In this document: piece after piece, positions 9,733 through 21,193 of the stretch
Numbering within the stretch: position 1 is the first letter of the stretch
Layout: every line of letters starts with the position of its first letter
Origin: Papaver somniferum
Lineage: Eukaryota; Streptophyta; Magnoliopsida; Ranunculales; Papaveraceae
Assembly (NCBI RefSeq): GCF_003573695.1
Contig: NC_039362.1
Location: 114,245,120 to 114,309,119 of the forward strand
Direction: 5' to 3'
DNA: 64,000 nucleotides
The notes under the pieces: generated by a model
Databases searched by the model: none
Told to the model about the DNA's origin: nothing
The model's input: only the letters and a program-made list of their open reading frames with translations
Translations under genes and position numbers: made by a program

Positions 9733-12224
9733 TGTTAGAGCACTGCTCGGTCGAACTCGCATGTGTTGCTATCTCAAGCATGTTTGTCAATGTTAGTGAT
9801 CAAAATTATAAGTCTTGATTTCTAGTCTACTTATAGATGTCTCGGACTAGGACATAAATTATGTAGTTGAGCCTTAGACTTCACGACGTTCATCATTTGA
9901 AGACGAAGAACTAAAAAGGGGAGCTTGTGGAACTTCATCAACAAAAGGTATGTGGAGACTGAAACTCATCTATCACTTGGAAATTCTATTTCTACTAAAT
10001 CTCCTATATTGACACATAGTCGTATTACGATATAGTTTTCTATTATACACATTTGAGATTTCGAGCTGAGTTTAACTAACTTACATATTTCTCCGAATAT
10101 GTGTTGGCAAGCTTTCGCTTCGACCAAGTTCATCTTATATTCTTGACGCAAGTCAAAAGATGATCATGTGAAAATTGTCGAGTAATATATTACATGGTTT
10201 GTGTGATACAATCATTTGGTGTAGACTTGGAATGTTTCGTTATGATTATTTCAATAACTTGAAAATTGCTTTGATGCTAATAGTGTGTGAAAATGGCTAT
10301 TGTCATCCTCTAAGAAAGTTTCAATGATTGAATAAGAGTTTCGAACACTTAACCATTATTGGATATGTCATGTTGTGTACTCTTGCACATATGTAATCCA
10401 TGTCCGGGAACCATAGTATGCGTACCCATACGCGTACATGTTGGATTGAGAAATCCGGGAACCTAAGTATGCGCACCCGTTCGCGTACTGGTGTAAGGTT
10501 CATGTCCGAATATTTCTGCTGGGATTGGAAGTTCGCATACCCGTTTGCGTACTGGCGAAACCCAATTTTGGTCCAAGTATTTCAAGCATGCGTACCCGTT
10601 TGCATACTTGAAGGTTAAAGTTCTAAAATCGGTTATGTTCATGAACTTAAACATTTATAAAATAAGGAATTCAATCTTTGCAAACCATGGATATGATGTT
10701 CATGAATTGATTTGAGTGAATCAAACAGATTTTGCTTCAATTGTGTTCTTTTATAATTCTATGAGGATATAGAAATTGAAAAACTCTTTAACTAGTTTCA
10801 TTTGAGTCATTTAAACTAGTTATGGTTAAGATGAACAAGGTTGATATAAGAGTCATCATATGGCTAACTTCGGTTAACTATTGTTGAGCCAACATGGTGT
10901 ACACGTTTAGGTACGGTTACATAAACCTAAATGAGGGTACATTTCATTTTTATGTAACAAGCTAAGTTTGATCTAACAGTTGAAAGATATTAGCTTGGTT
11001 GAATCAGGTTTTTCATCTAACGGTGAATATTGAATGCTTTGTTACCAAGGTAACTTGGATTGCAAACCCTGATTTGAAAACTATATAAAGAAGAACTCTA
11101 GCAAATGGGAAACCTAATATCCACACTTTTGTGTGTTACTAGTTGCATAACTAGAGTCGATTCTCCTTTAACCTTAGGTTTCTCTCGAGACCCCGTAGGT
11201 TAACGAATTGAAGACTTCATTGGGATTGTGAAGCCAGACCCAACTATTTTCTCTGTAGTTGTGTGATCTGATCTTGTTGTTTCTATCGTGTTAAGTACAA
11301 TTGGAATAATTAGCTCGAGATTAATATCTCTGATAGGAAAGATAAAAAGTAATCACAAACATCTTCGTCTCATCGTTTGTGATTCCATAATATCTTGTTT
11401 CGCTAGTCAATTAAGATTATTGTGAGGTGATTGATAATACTAGGCTGTTCTTTGGGAATATAAGACTGGTTTATCAGTTGGTTCCTGTTCACCTTGATTT
11501 ATCAAAAGACGGAACAAAAACTCTTGGGTATTTCTGTGGGAGACAGATCTATTCATCATATAGACCTTTCTGTGTGAGATAGATTTGTTTATCAAGTCTT
11601 CAACTTTGGGTCGTAACAACTCTTGGTCGTGGGTGAGATCAGCTAAGGAAATCAAGTGTGTAGTATCCTGCTGGGATCAGAGACGTAAGGGACGCAACTG
11701 TACCTTGAATCAGTGTGAGATTGATTAGAGTTCAACTACAGTCCAGTCTGTAGTTTATTGGTAGTAGGCTAGTGTCTGTAGTGGCTTAATACAATGTGGT
11801 ATTCAAAGCTGGACTAGGTCCCGGGGTTTTTCTGCATTTGCAGTTTCCTCGTTAACAAAATGCTGGTGTCTGTGTTATTTCTTTTCCGCATTATATTTTG
11901 TTATATAATTGAAGTATCACAGGTTGTGCATTGTATCGATCAATTAGGAAATCCAACCTTTGGTTGTTAATTGAGATTGATTGATCCTTAAACATTGGTC
12001 TTTGGTACCGTTCAAGTTTACTCCTCTTATATTCAATCGGTCTCGCAAATTTCTATTTGTTGATTGCAGATTGAATTGAGAGTTAGAGATATAAACTTTC
12101 ATATATACTTTTCTCTAGATTGAGTCTGACTGTCTAATGGATTCTCTAGAAAGTATATTTGAGTAAGTCCTCTCAGATTGCCAAACGAATTGTTTGGTGT
12201 GGTTGTGGTACCCCCGCATTTTCA
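9733..12224 (+). repeat. 3' LTR of element P
   Basis: 2,492 bp, starting TGTTAGAGCACTGCTCGG directly after the polypurine tract and ending GCATTTTCA before AAAGT. The TATA core is at 11,080-11,090 and the GTATGCGTACCC repeat cluster at 10,400-10,615. In the first 250 bp I see roughly eight differences from the 5' LTR, so the insertion is not recent, though I have not computed a divergence. Confidence 0.93.
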
Positions 12225-12229
12225 AAAGT
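12225..12229. repeat. Target-site duplication AAAGT, right of element P
   Basis: Identical to 3,599-3,603. The sequence beyond continues LTR A, which shows P landed within it. Confidence 0.9.
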
Positions 12230-13127
12230 TCCTGGGACTTTAGTTCGCAAACGAACCTGAGTTCATGAGTATGAAAAGTCATACTTACTGATTTTAGAAC
12301 CTTATCACTATGTTCGCAAACAGAGTACGCGAACCACAGTTCCGGAGTTAGCCTTGTCTAGCTGTTCGCAAACAAAATACGTGAAGTACAGTTTTGGACC
12401 TTTTCATAGGTAAATCCGTTCGCAAATTAACATAGTTCAAAAACACGAGTTATGGACCTGAACTAGAGCTTCACAGTTAGTATACAACCTGTGTTATATC
12501 CAGACATCGGTAGTAGTTCCAAACTCTAAACATCCTTACAAAACAACAATGGTAATCTTACACATACCACTAGCGTCAAGTAAGTTTCAAGTAATTAATC
12601 GATCAATACGAAACTTCCCAAGTTAACATCAATGTAAGATGTTCAAGATAATTTTCACGTGCTCATCTTGACTTAATATTTAGGTTCCACCAAATAAACT
12701 GTCTACAACTAAACTCGTCAAGTAGATGATGAAGTTTAAGCTAACTCTAAAAGCTTCCAACACATATTTTGAGAAATATAAATGAGATAAGCTCGGCTCG
12801 AAATTTCAATTGTGTATAATATAAAAGTCTATATAGCTATACGACTTAGTCTCTTTAGAAGATAGACTAGAATATACTTGTGAGTGATAGATAAGTTTTA
12901 GTCTCCACATACCTTTTGTTGATGAAGTTCCTCCAAGCTCTTCACTATATCTTTTTCTTCAATTGGTGAATGCCGTGAAGTCTAAAGCTCAATTACACAT
13001 TTCTATCATAATCCGAGACACAACTATAAGTAGACTAGAAATCAAGTATATAGTTTTGATCAACTGAACTTGACAAACAAGCTTGAGATAACAACGCTTC
13101 CGAGTTTGACCGAGCAGTGCTCTAACA

Positions 13128-15070
13128 GTAATCGATTACAATTAAGTGGATGTATCTACTAACATTGGATACATACAAACCTATGAAAAACCAATTATAA
13201 AGATAAACAATATCATGCGGAAAAGGAAAAACACAAGACACCGGAAATTTTGTTAACGAGGAAACCGTAATAGCAGAAAAACCTCGGGACCTCGTCCATA
13301 TTGAGCACCACATTATATTAAGCCTCTATAGACACTAGCCTACTTCAGACTGAAATGTAGTAAAGACCGAATCCACTCTACAAACTATTCAGTTACAGTC
13401 GTGCTCCTTAGGTCTCTTGAACCTCGCAAGGTTCTACGGACTTGATTCCCTTAGATGACGTCCTTTACATCCTAAGAGTGCTTCAGCCAAAGTGAAGACT
13501 TTTGATACCAATCTTCCTCTAACATATAATCCTATTTGATTTCCGCTTAGATCAAAGATCAAGGTGCGAAAATCTGTTTGCAATAGACAAGCTAGCAAAA
13601 TGACTCCCGAAGATCAGACTAGCTTCTTAACCACCTCTCAAGAAAAAGCTTCGAAAGATCAACTAAGATCAGTTTTTAGATATATATCTTGAGGAATCAA
13701 AAAATCTGAGACGAAGAGAACTTTACGATTACTATTGTTCTTGAAAGAGATTACGAAAACCTCAATCACAGAAAATCAAGATCAAGATTCACGAACTATC
13801 AAGGTAAAGATAGTCGTACGGGGATTCACGAATCCCCAAAGTGAAGTCTTTTAGTCGTAGGCCTAATAACATTTCACAGAGGAACCTAGGTCAATATAGG
13901 ATGTCTCTAGAATCAACTAGGGAACAAAGTGTCATGGATTGATTTTCTCAATTGACAGAGATGCTTTATTTGTAGTTTTCAAAAACCAGGGTTAGCTTAG
14001 AATTCAAGCTAAGATAACTTGAGAATCAAGAAAACACTTTAGGTCATCTAAATTCAATAGGAGACTGAACACATAGGTTCCGTTACGGAACCGTGTACAA
14101 TGACTGTTTGTTTTGGCAATTTATCCAAAGAACTGAAAGCTATTTGATGTTCATTTACACACCTAAGAAATTAATCATTATACACACACATAAATGTTTA
14201 AGTGATCAATGAAGTCTTAGAAGTGTTTAAGAGAGTTCTAGCAATGCTGAACATATTAAATAATAAGTCTTTAAGCATCTGCTAAACATTATAATACGGA
14301 TAGTTGTTATAACGGTTTGCCAACCGTAAGGATTTTTTACGAGTCAGGGTGCTACGGTTCGTGAACCCGGTTCGCCAACCATACTAGACTACCGAACTCA
14401 GTTGACCACAGTTCGTGAACCGGGTTCGCCAACTACTAGTCTATTTATCCAACTTATTAAATTCAATTGACCACAATTTGCCAACAGGGTTCGTGAATTG
14501 TTCCCAACTGAACTTGTGGTTAGCGAATTGGTACCCCAACCTTCCTGTATTTCTGTATCTCAGATATCTATGGTTTTCGAACTAGGTCAACAACCTACCC
14601 TGAGTAGAAGTATCAGTAAGTTAATATTCTCTCTTATGATGTTTGAAAGATTCCCAAATGACAAAATCATTTGCATGGTCAATTTTTAATTGATCCACAA
14701 ATTAATTCATAGAACCTTTGAATATCTAATTGCTAAATTATATTTCGAGATTTTTCACAAGACAAGCTTGACTAGAAACTTCTTCCTTGTAACTCTACTA
14801 TTAGTCATACGGCATAGTCTCAATAGATAGGATGATGGTATAGTGAGTAAAACAGAATGGTTCAGTTTTCACATACCTGATACAGAAGTTCTCCAATGTC
14901 TTCATTGATCTTCAGTCTCCAAAGGTCATCTCTGATACTCAACTATAATTCTAACATATCCGAAACTTGACTTAGTAAACTAGAAATCAAGATACAACTT
15001 TGATCACCTAACATTGACAACTAGCTTGAGATAGCAAAACTTGTGGGTTCAACCGAGAAATACACTAACA
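13128..15070 (-). mobile_element. 3' LTR of copia-type element C, truncated by element A
   Basis: On the minus strand it starts TGTTAGTGTATTTCTCGG at 15,070. It runs to 13,128, where it meets the end of LTR A. The stretch from 13,128 (GTAATCGATTACAATTAAG) aligns with 20,116 onward in C's other LTR, so about the last 316 bp of this LTR are missing here and should lie on the far side of A, outside the window. The region 14,330-14,530 holds a cluster of GGTTCGCCAAC / GTTCGTGAAC repeats. Confidence 0.8.
14310..14530 (-). repeat. Cluster of GGTTCGCCAAC-type repeats in LTR C
   Basis: About seven variants of GGTTCGTGAACCGGGTTCGC and GGTTTGCCAACC in 220 bp. Similar clusters with different core words occupy the same relative place in LTRs P, A and D. 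Confidence 0.7.
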
Positions 15071-15234
15071 ACCCTTTTGTCAATTTTAGTGACAAAACTA
15101 TTCAATACATATGGATACAATAAATAAACTTTTTCAGCTCAATCCACTATGCTTGATTTCCTTGGTTCCTCAACACACGTCTAGAATTTTTCGTACTTGA
15201 AGTTCTTCTAAGATTTCACCAACCAAATTTTCTT

Positions 15235-16102
15235 TTACTCCTTTGACTGTTGAGTTGCTCAAACCATCTGAAATAGTTATCTCAAATAAATATGAAGCTC
15301 TAAATTCAGAATTTGGATTCAGAGATGATATGGAGGAAGTTCAGCAAAGTGTTGGAAATTTAGAGGAGGAAGATGCTGATTTGGGCGTGGCTAGTATAGT
15401 AGCTGAAGTTAAAATCTCAAAAGAATGGGGTGCGGTTACTGATGATAGTAAAAACAATAATAGCAAGGATTTGGAGAATCCTACAAGTTCAGTTGAGCAT
15501 TCAATTGAAACAAGTGTAGTGGAGGCAGAAAAGAAGACTGCTTTTCTTGACAGATTAGAGGGTATAAGGAAAAAAAAGGAAGACAATATTCTCACCAAGG
15601 AGGATCTTGAAGAGGTAGGTAATATTAAGAATGATGAGGTTCGGACTAACTTCATTAGAAGTCCAGCCTATAGAAAAGGTTATTTTAAGTAAAAGAAGGA
15701 GTTGATGGAAAGAGTTTCAACAAACAAAAAAGTTCCAACTCCTATTAAACTTGTTCCTGGTAATTATGCTTCGGATGAAGCATAAGATGATGATGTTTAT
15801 GAAGATGAGTATAGGGATATTTATGGGAACTCTGATCTTATAGCATAATTTTTTCAGGTCTCCATCCTAAGAAGAGGAATTTTAGAGTGGGAAATAAGGG
15901 GTGCAAACGTTTTTAATTTCCTATAATTTCTCTTTTTGTTATTTATTTGTGTTGAAGAGATTTTTTATGAGCTTTTAGTGCTATTTTGCTGTTATTTTTT
16001 CACCCCTTTGGTTTATGGGGGTGGGGGACTTGAGCCCTCCTTGTAATTACGTTTTTTTTTAGCTTTAATAAACCATTGGACTTAGCAAAAAAAAAAAAAA
16101 AT
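15235..16102 (+). mobile_element. Poly(A)-ended retroposon inserted in element C
   Basis: The segment interrupts sequence that is continuous in D. It ends with AATAAACCATTGGACTTAGC and then a run of 15 A, after which element C resumes (compare 16,104 with about 60,818). It contains an open frame from 15,243 to 15,692 without a clear ATG start, about 149 codons, acidic and charged, including ISNKYEALNSEFG and RLEGIRKKKED. This resembles the low-complexity C-terminal half of plant LINE ORF1 (compare ISHNRFNILGD in the LINE at 26,5 kb), but there is no ORF2. It could be an internally deleted LINE or a processed transcript copy. I found no target duplication; the left edge is approximate. Confidence 0.55.
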
Positions 16103-16259
16103 CGTAGCGACAACAACTTATGAGAGTATTCGTAAAGAGATTTTATAGAATGAGGTAAACACGCTCTACTCATTGGTCTTTCTACAGAAACATAGTATTG
16201 TTACCTTCCTCAAAATTCAATTGCACCACAATTTTGAAGCAATACTACGGTGATATGTT

Positions 16260-16621
16260 CTCCCCCTTAGTCAATACATACTACTTTTGCACAATAGGTA
16301 AAAACTATAGATAATAATTCACTCCCCCTTACATGATACTCCGTAAATCCATATGTAATGTAATAAGATACTACTTAATAATTCTCCCTCTTTTTGTCAA
16401 CAAAATTGGAAAAGGTGAAAAAATCAGGATAATCATGAATTAATCAAAAAAGTTTCAAGACTAGAGAACACATACCAACCTTTAGTTTAGACGATTTCAA
16501 CCAACAAATCTCGGTTTGCGTCAAGGAGACATAAGGCACAAGCATCTCCTACAAATCCACATCAGCACTCTCCATAAATATATTACCATTAAGCACAAGT
16601 TCAAAATAAATCTCCCCCATT
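16260..16621 (-). promoter_or_regulatory. Polypurine tracts of element C
   Basis: Reverse-strand tracts at 16,260, 16,322, 16,384 (CTCCCTC, one change) and 16,613 correspond to the first four tracts of P. The fifth, next to the LTR at 15,071, has decayed to ACCCTTTTG. Confidence 0.7.
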
Positions 16622-16700
16622 TATGCCATTCCCGAAAGAACGACAGCGCGACTTTTACTCTAATCACAAGAGAAGGATTTTCATGGACTTCAAATTTATT

Positions 16701-16866
16701 CGCCAGTTACGAACAAAATAAATTTGTACCCAATATTTTTATGTCTCCTCGCCAGTTACGAACAAATAAGTTAAAAATAGCAATCTTAATGTTATAGAAA
16801 CTAAGATACAATATTTTCGTGAGAAAAATCATCAACACAAACTATTTTCTGCGCCAGTTACGAACA
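16701..16866. repeat. Three copies of CGCCAGTTACGAACA
   Basis: The identical 15-mer occurs at 16,701, 16,750 and 16,852 within the conserved 3' non-coding domain of C. No equivalent is obvious in P or D. I cannot assign a role. Confidence 0.8.
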
Positions 16867-17415
16867 GGAGAACAATTAGTGTGATATGACTCAACATAAT
16901 AATTATAACTTCTCTAGACATGTACGAACATAGAGATTAAAGTTCACCACTAATTTCATGGTGGCGACACAATCAAGGAAGTAAGTCGACCCCTAAAGAA
17001 CATCTTACGAAATCCTGTAGCAGTGTATTCACAAAAAGTATAATCATGGAGAGATCAAAAACTGCCATTCTCAAAATAGTTTACTCCTCTTTTGCAAGAT
17101 TGAAAGAGCTTAACCTATGAGAAAATATGAGATATATGTTCTAATCACCAAAGAGTGATAATAATGAACAAATCTCACAAAATAAGCAATACAGATATAT
17201 AACCATGAAGATTAATTATTACAAGTCATCTTACAAAATAAAATTTAATTAATAAATTTTAAGTATGCAAGATGATAATATTTGGAATAGCTAATGCAGC
17301 ACATAAAAACAAACTCCAAAAGTAACACATAAAAACTACTCCAAAAACTAGTGTTCCTTCTTAAACGATAAGAAAAAAATTCCTACAAGGAGTTAACTAG
17401 TAAATCATGAAGGAT

Positions 17416-18480
17416 CTAGGCATCATCTTCATCATCGTTCTCCGAATCACTCCAAGAAGCTTGACTATTCTCCAAATCATCCTTAATCTCGTGAAATTTT
17501 GTAGCAAGTAAAGACATTTGTTCACATACACATTTTACCTTGTTGTCTACTTTTTCAACCTTTTCAAGAATTTTGTGTAAAAGTTCCAAAGGAATAGGAT
17601 CACAAGCACCGGTTGAGGGTGGAGAAGGACTTCTTCTTCGTTTGACATCATTACCTGTCATATTTTTAAGTGAATTCTTGAGAACGGGAATGGGAATCCC
17701 AATAAAAACACCAATTGGATCAATGTCAAAATGTTGACAAATCCTATAAAAAAAGTCAAGGAAGTCCTATAAAAAGTTTCATAGTTGCTATTTGTTGTAT
17801 TATCCATCCACAAACATCAAGGACACGATCTCCCATATCAAGAAAGTACACAAATTTCGTAAATTCACGACCTCAACGATCATGCTCAATAGTAGAAGGA
17901 CAAAGATATCGAATACCAATTTTTCCAAAATCTTTCAAAGCTATGGAAAGATCCTTGGTAGAAAATTTCCAATTTTTCAAACTTAGACATCTTCCACGTA
18001 GTTGATTAGAGATAGTCTCACAAGATGGCTTTTCTTAGGTCTAGGAAAGGTAAAATCTCTTATAGGAAGATTAGTAATGTTATTCAAAACTTCTCTATTC
18101 ACTTCAATCACTTGTATTCCAATAATGGTTTTGAAAGAGAATTTATCAAAATTAACATCATGGACATTTGCATAAAACACTCTTGTAAGAACATCAAATC
18201 CTTCACCATGACCATCAAAGATGTCGCCAAGGTTATACTTCTCAAAACAAGATAGTTCTCTATAATGCAATTGATCCTTGACCAACTTCTTTTCAAGAAG
18301 AAAACCTCTTGAAAGAATTTTGTCATAAGCATTAAAACAATCATTATTCACAAAGGCTATTCTATAAGAAGATTAATTACTAGATTCACAAATATCCTTG
18401 TGACCATGCTTTCTAATAACTTGAGACAATTCCTTAGGATTTCTCTTATATTTTCCACTATCTCCAAGCCTAACCATGAT
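17416..18480 (-). pseudogene. Env-like / plant transposon-domain pseudogene of element C
   Basis: Reading from an ATG at about 18,480 (MVRLGDSGKYKRNPKELSQ), there is an in-frame TAA, then a long stretch to 17,983, a frameshift, a middle part with FGKIGIRYLCPSTIEHDR, a second frameshift, and an end from about 17,740 to 17,416. The pattern VFYANV...FSFKTIIGIQVIEV...LNNITNLP, followed by IRYLCPSTIEHD, resembles the putative plant transposon protein domain (PF20167), by recollection. The last 80 codons have a proline/serine stretch, a coiled coil (LLHKILEKVEKVDNKVKCV) and an acidic tail DSENDDEDD. Its place after gag suggests the env-like extra gene of Sirevirus-type elements. That is an inference; broken and inactive. 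Confidence 0.5.
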
Positions 18481-19073
18481 TTACTGAAATTGTATAACTG
18501 AAGAAGGTTAACAAGAGAACTTACTTAAAATCACCTTGGATGACAACCATTTTCTCAATTGAATCTCTAGCTTCCTTTAATCATGAAATTGTAGAGAAAA
18601 ACTTAACCAAGAGGTACAAGAAAGGAAGTTGGTTTTGTAACCCTAGCTTTTTATTTCTAGTCGTTCGTGAACAGTTGGAGAAGATAAGGAAGCTGGTGAA
18701 CCTTATAAAGCATAGTTGGGATTGAACCGTTATCGAACCACTATGAAGTAATTTTTTTTTTTTTAAAATGTGATGGATTAGTAAACTGATACATACTCTA
18801 ATTCTTATCTACAAAATACCTAAATTAGATAAATCATGATACCCCTAACGACTTTACTCATTTATGGACAATTTCATTATTATGGAGTAAAACTCAACAT
18901 AAACAAAGAAAAAAAAACTATACTAAAATTATCCATAAGGTATTAATAAGCAACACAGAGCATTGAATAAATGATACGAGAGATCACAGGTAAAACCAAA
19001 CACATAAAAAATTACTTATCTGATGCTTGCTCTATCTCAAGCTATATACACGATGGGGTGATTCTACTCCTTA

Positions 19074-19740
19074 TTACAAAGAAGTTGTGTGAGCAAGAAG
19101 ATGCTCATAAGTCATATCAGAATGATAGTCTTCATCTCTTGTACCTGAGGCATAATCAAAAGGGTTAGAATTCTTGATCAGGCAATTGTTTTTAATTTTA
19201 GTTCCCTGTATGAAGTGATCAACACGTTTGGTATCTTGAAAAGTAGAAGATGTCATCATCTTGACAGTTCTCCTTTTTGAGAAAGTGCAAGATTTTTTGA
19301 CATGCCCGGATTGTCCACAAATGAATCACAACATGTTAGAGTAGGAACAATGCGAGGAATCATCTTTGTTCATGATCATTGTAAGCTAGTGCAAGAAAAC
19401 AAGAGTGTCTTTAATATCCAAGAAAATATCTTCTTCAATAGATCTTTTTTTGTTGCATTTCTTAAAAAGATTAATAGATAATCTTTTAAGACATCGTATC
19501 CTAACACTCTTGTCGGACGTATTCTTGTCAACCGTACAAACCTGAGGAGCAAAAAAAATTCCTTTAGATTCTTCATACTCAATTCCAAGATGGAGGTCTT
19601 GAGAAAATCGCTACTTTCTAGAAGAATCGAAGATGATTTTCTAAAACGGAGTTTTTGAAGAATCCTTAAGGAACTCTGGTGTACGTAACAGGTGAACGAA
19701 AGAAACTTTCCGAAGCGATTCCCCATGGGGTACGCTTTTA
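19074..19740 (-). pseudogene. gag remnant of element C
   Basis: One minus-strand frame with about four in-frame stops. The best landmark is FICGQSGHVKKSC near 19,290-19,330, a CCHC zinc knuckle whose first Cys codon has become TGA. Basic residues follow (KRR), then a Ser/Thr-rich tail ending at 19,074. It lies just inside the primer-binding site, as gag should. Too decayed for finer statements. Confidence 0.55.
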
Positions 19741-19785
19741 AGGATCAATATAAAAACAAAGTTATTAGGTCTACAATGTTTTCCC

Positions 19786-19799
19786 GCTCTGATACCAAT
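19786..19799 (-). promoter_or_regulatory. Primer-binding site of element C
   Basis: ATTGGTATCAGAGC on the minus strand directly after the LTR edge at 19,800, complementary to initiator Met-tRNA. Confidence 0.85.
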
Positions 19800-20290
19800 T
19801 GAAAATGCAAGGGATACCAGATACACCCAATTTCGTTCAGTATCATGTGTAGAAAAACTTAATACAATAACAAGTAGACCAACTTAATTATCCTTGAAAT
19901 ATGTATGTAGAGTTAATATTTCAACCTCTACTAAATCAGTATGTATACAGACACAAGGTCCGTGAACCTAATTGTTAAGCAGATTATTTGGACGATCTCA
20001 AAAATTAATATCAAAGATCAATCAGGCCGTATCCAAATAATTCAATCGGGATTCGGCCAAGTGATTAAACTTGTTATGAATCTTTCAAGATACGAATTCT
20101 ACAAGAAACTAGTCTCGTAATCAATTACAATTAAGTAGATGTATCTACTAAGATTGAATACGTACAAACCTGTGTAAATCCAATTATAAAGATAAACAAT
20201 ATAATACGGAAAAAGAAAAATGTAACAAACCAGAAGTTTTGTTAACGAGGAAACCGCAATAGCAGAAAAACCCCGGGACTTCGTCCAAAT
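19800..20290 (-). mobile_element. 5' LTR of element C, 3' part only
   Basis: The final 490 bp of the minus-strand LTR. It aligns with the start of the segment at 13,128 and with the other family LTRs (TTTTGTTAACGAGGAAACCG block). It stops at about 20,290. The next 30 bases (TGAAAAGACGTGGGTACC...) again resemble an LTR edge of this family, as if a second LTR end had been joined there. Then Athila-type LTR sequence begins. Confidence 0.7.
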
Positions 20291-20320
20291 TGTGAAAAGA
20301 CGTGGGTACCAAATACACCG

Positions 20321-20831
20321 ATAGGTTTATAAAACACCTTGATATTTATCTATTGTTTATTCTTTCTTTGCAAAGTTTTCTTGTAAATTATGTATCTTAT
20401 GTTTAGTTTTGAGTTTTAGGTACTTTGGATTCATTTGGAACAAAAGAAGAAGAAAAGTCGCTTAAAAGGGCAAGAGTGTGACCTTTATCTACCTCACCAA
20501 AGTGTCTATATCTACTAGTCTGCCTTCTACCTAAAATTTAGAGAGAAATTATTTCTCATTATTTGCTTTTATTTTTCATCTCTGTCTGAAAACTATGGTG
20601 GCTTTAGCGATGCCGATTTATTTTTGTCTGAAAAGCATGGCGGCTTTAGTGATGTAGAGAAATTGAAGAGAATAAGTGGATCAGAGAAGTAAGAGACGTC
20701 TGCTGTTAGTGGAAGAATTCGGAGAAGAATAAAGATTCATTTCATATGCAAACACTATCGGGAGCATAATGGAGGATAAGGGTATGTACCTGTGGTGGTC
20801 CTATCCATTCTTGGGGTGCATATAGTCATCC
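20321..20831 (+). mobile_element. Athila-type gypsy LTR, plus strand, first part
   Basis: From GATAGGTTTATAAAACACC onward it aligns with the reverse complement of the LTR at 36,779-40,375, starting at that LTR's 5' end. Landmarks are ATTTATCTATTGTTTA, AATTATTTCTCA and the duplicated TCTGTCTGAAAA...GGCTTTAG unit (about 20,585 and 20,625, versus 40,090-40,165). It stops where the inverted-repeat element begins and resumes at 28,580. Confidence 0.7.
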
Positions 20832-20997
20832 CAATTTTATCACATTGGGTACATTATTTATATGTCCTTACTTTTGAAACCCAATAAATATATCCTTATA
20901 CAACAAAAAATATGTCCCTACTTTTTAATAACCTTATCCATTTAAAATTAGATTACCTTAATACCCTCACCCATATAATATTTTTCTTTATTTCAAA

Positions 20998-21171
20998 ATG
21001 GAACAAATTTCTTCCTCTACCACTTCACCACCACCACTAGCACCACCACCACCAACATTCAACTACCATTCCACCACCACCTACCAACCGTCACCACCAC
21101 TAATATTCCACCACCACTCATTCACCACCACCATTACACCACCACTAGTCCGTCGCCGCCACCACCACTAG
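20998..21171 (+). CDS. Short proline/histidine-rich ORF
   Basis: An ATG-started frame of 57 codons, MEQISSSTTSPPPLAPPPPT..., made of CCA/CAC repeats and ending at TAG 21,169. It looks like the start of an extensin-like or proline-rich protein, but the sequence is a CACCACC-type repeat that gives such peptides in any frame. It lies within the inverted-repeat element. Coding status doubtful. Confidence 0.25.
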   Translation: MEQISSSTTSPPPLAPPPPTFNYHSTTTYQPSPPLIFHHHSFTTTITPPLVRRRHHH

Positions 21172-21193
21172 TCTGTCATCGCCGCCACCACTG

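Larger units (their letters stand above)
3604..12224 (+). mobile_element. Complete non-autonomous copia-type LTR retrotransposon (element P)
   Basis: Two direct LTRs (3,604-6,047 and 9,733-12,224) with TG...CA ends enclose a 3.7-kb body, flanked by the duplication AAAGT. After the 5' LTR comes an initiator-Met primer-binding site, then a gag pseudogene, a small coiled-coil ORF, a long non-coding domain with five polypurine tracts, and the 3' LTR. No protease, integrase, reverse transcriptase or RNase H is visible in any frame. The gag type and the multiple polypurine tracts suggest the Sirevirus branch of Ty1/copia; that assignment is an inference. It would have needed enzymes from another element to move. 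It sits inside LTR A, so it is younger than A. Confidence 0.92.
1976..13127 (-). mobile_element. 5' LTR of copia-type element A, split by element P
   Basis: Read on the minus strand the LTR begins TGTTAGAGCACTGCTCGG at 13,127 and ends at the TGA...-side CA at 1,976, next to the primer-binding site. It is interrupted at 3,603/12,225 by element P. Removing P and one copy of AAAGT leaves about 2.5 kb, the size of the other LTRs of this family here. The stretch 12,238-12,440 has a cluster of TTCGCAAAC-type short repeats. A TATA-like core lies near 3,074-3,084. The other LTR of A would be left of the window. Beyond 13,127 the sequence changes abruptly to LTR C, so A inserted into C; the right target copy would be GTAAT (13,128-13,132). 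Confidence 0.85.
15071..19799 (-). mobile_element. Internal region of copia-type element C
   Basis: From the primer-binding site at 19,799 down to the decayed last polypurine tract at 15,071-15,083. In order on the minus strand it has a gag relic, an env-like relic, non-coding DNA with polypurine tracts and the 3' LTR. The poly(A) retroposon sits in its last kilobase. I see no polymerase domain. Between 18,481 and 19,073, and between 16,870 and 17,415, I see no gene. Confidence 0.75.
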
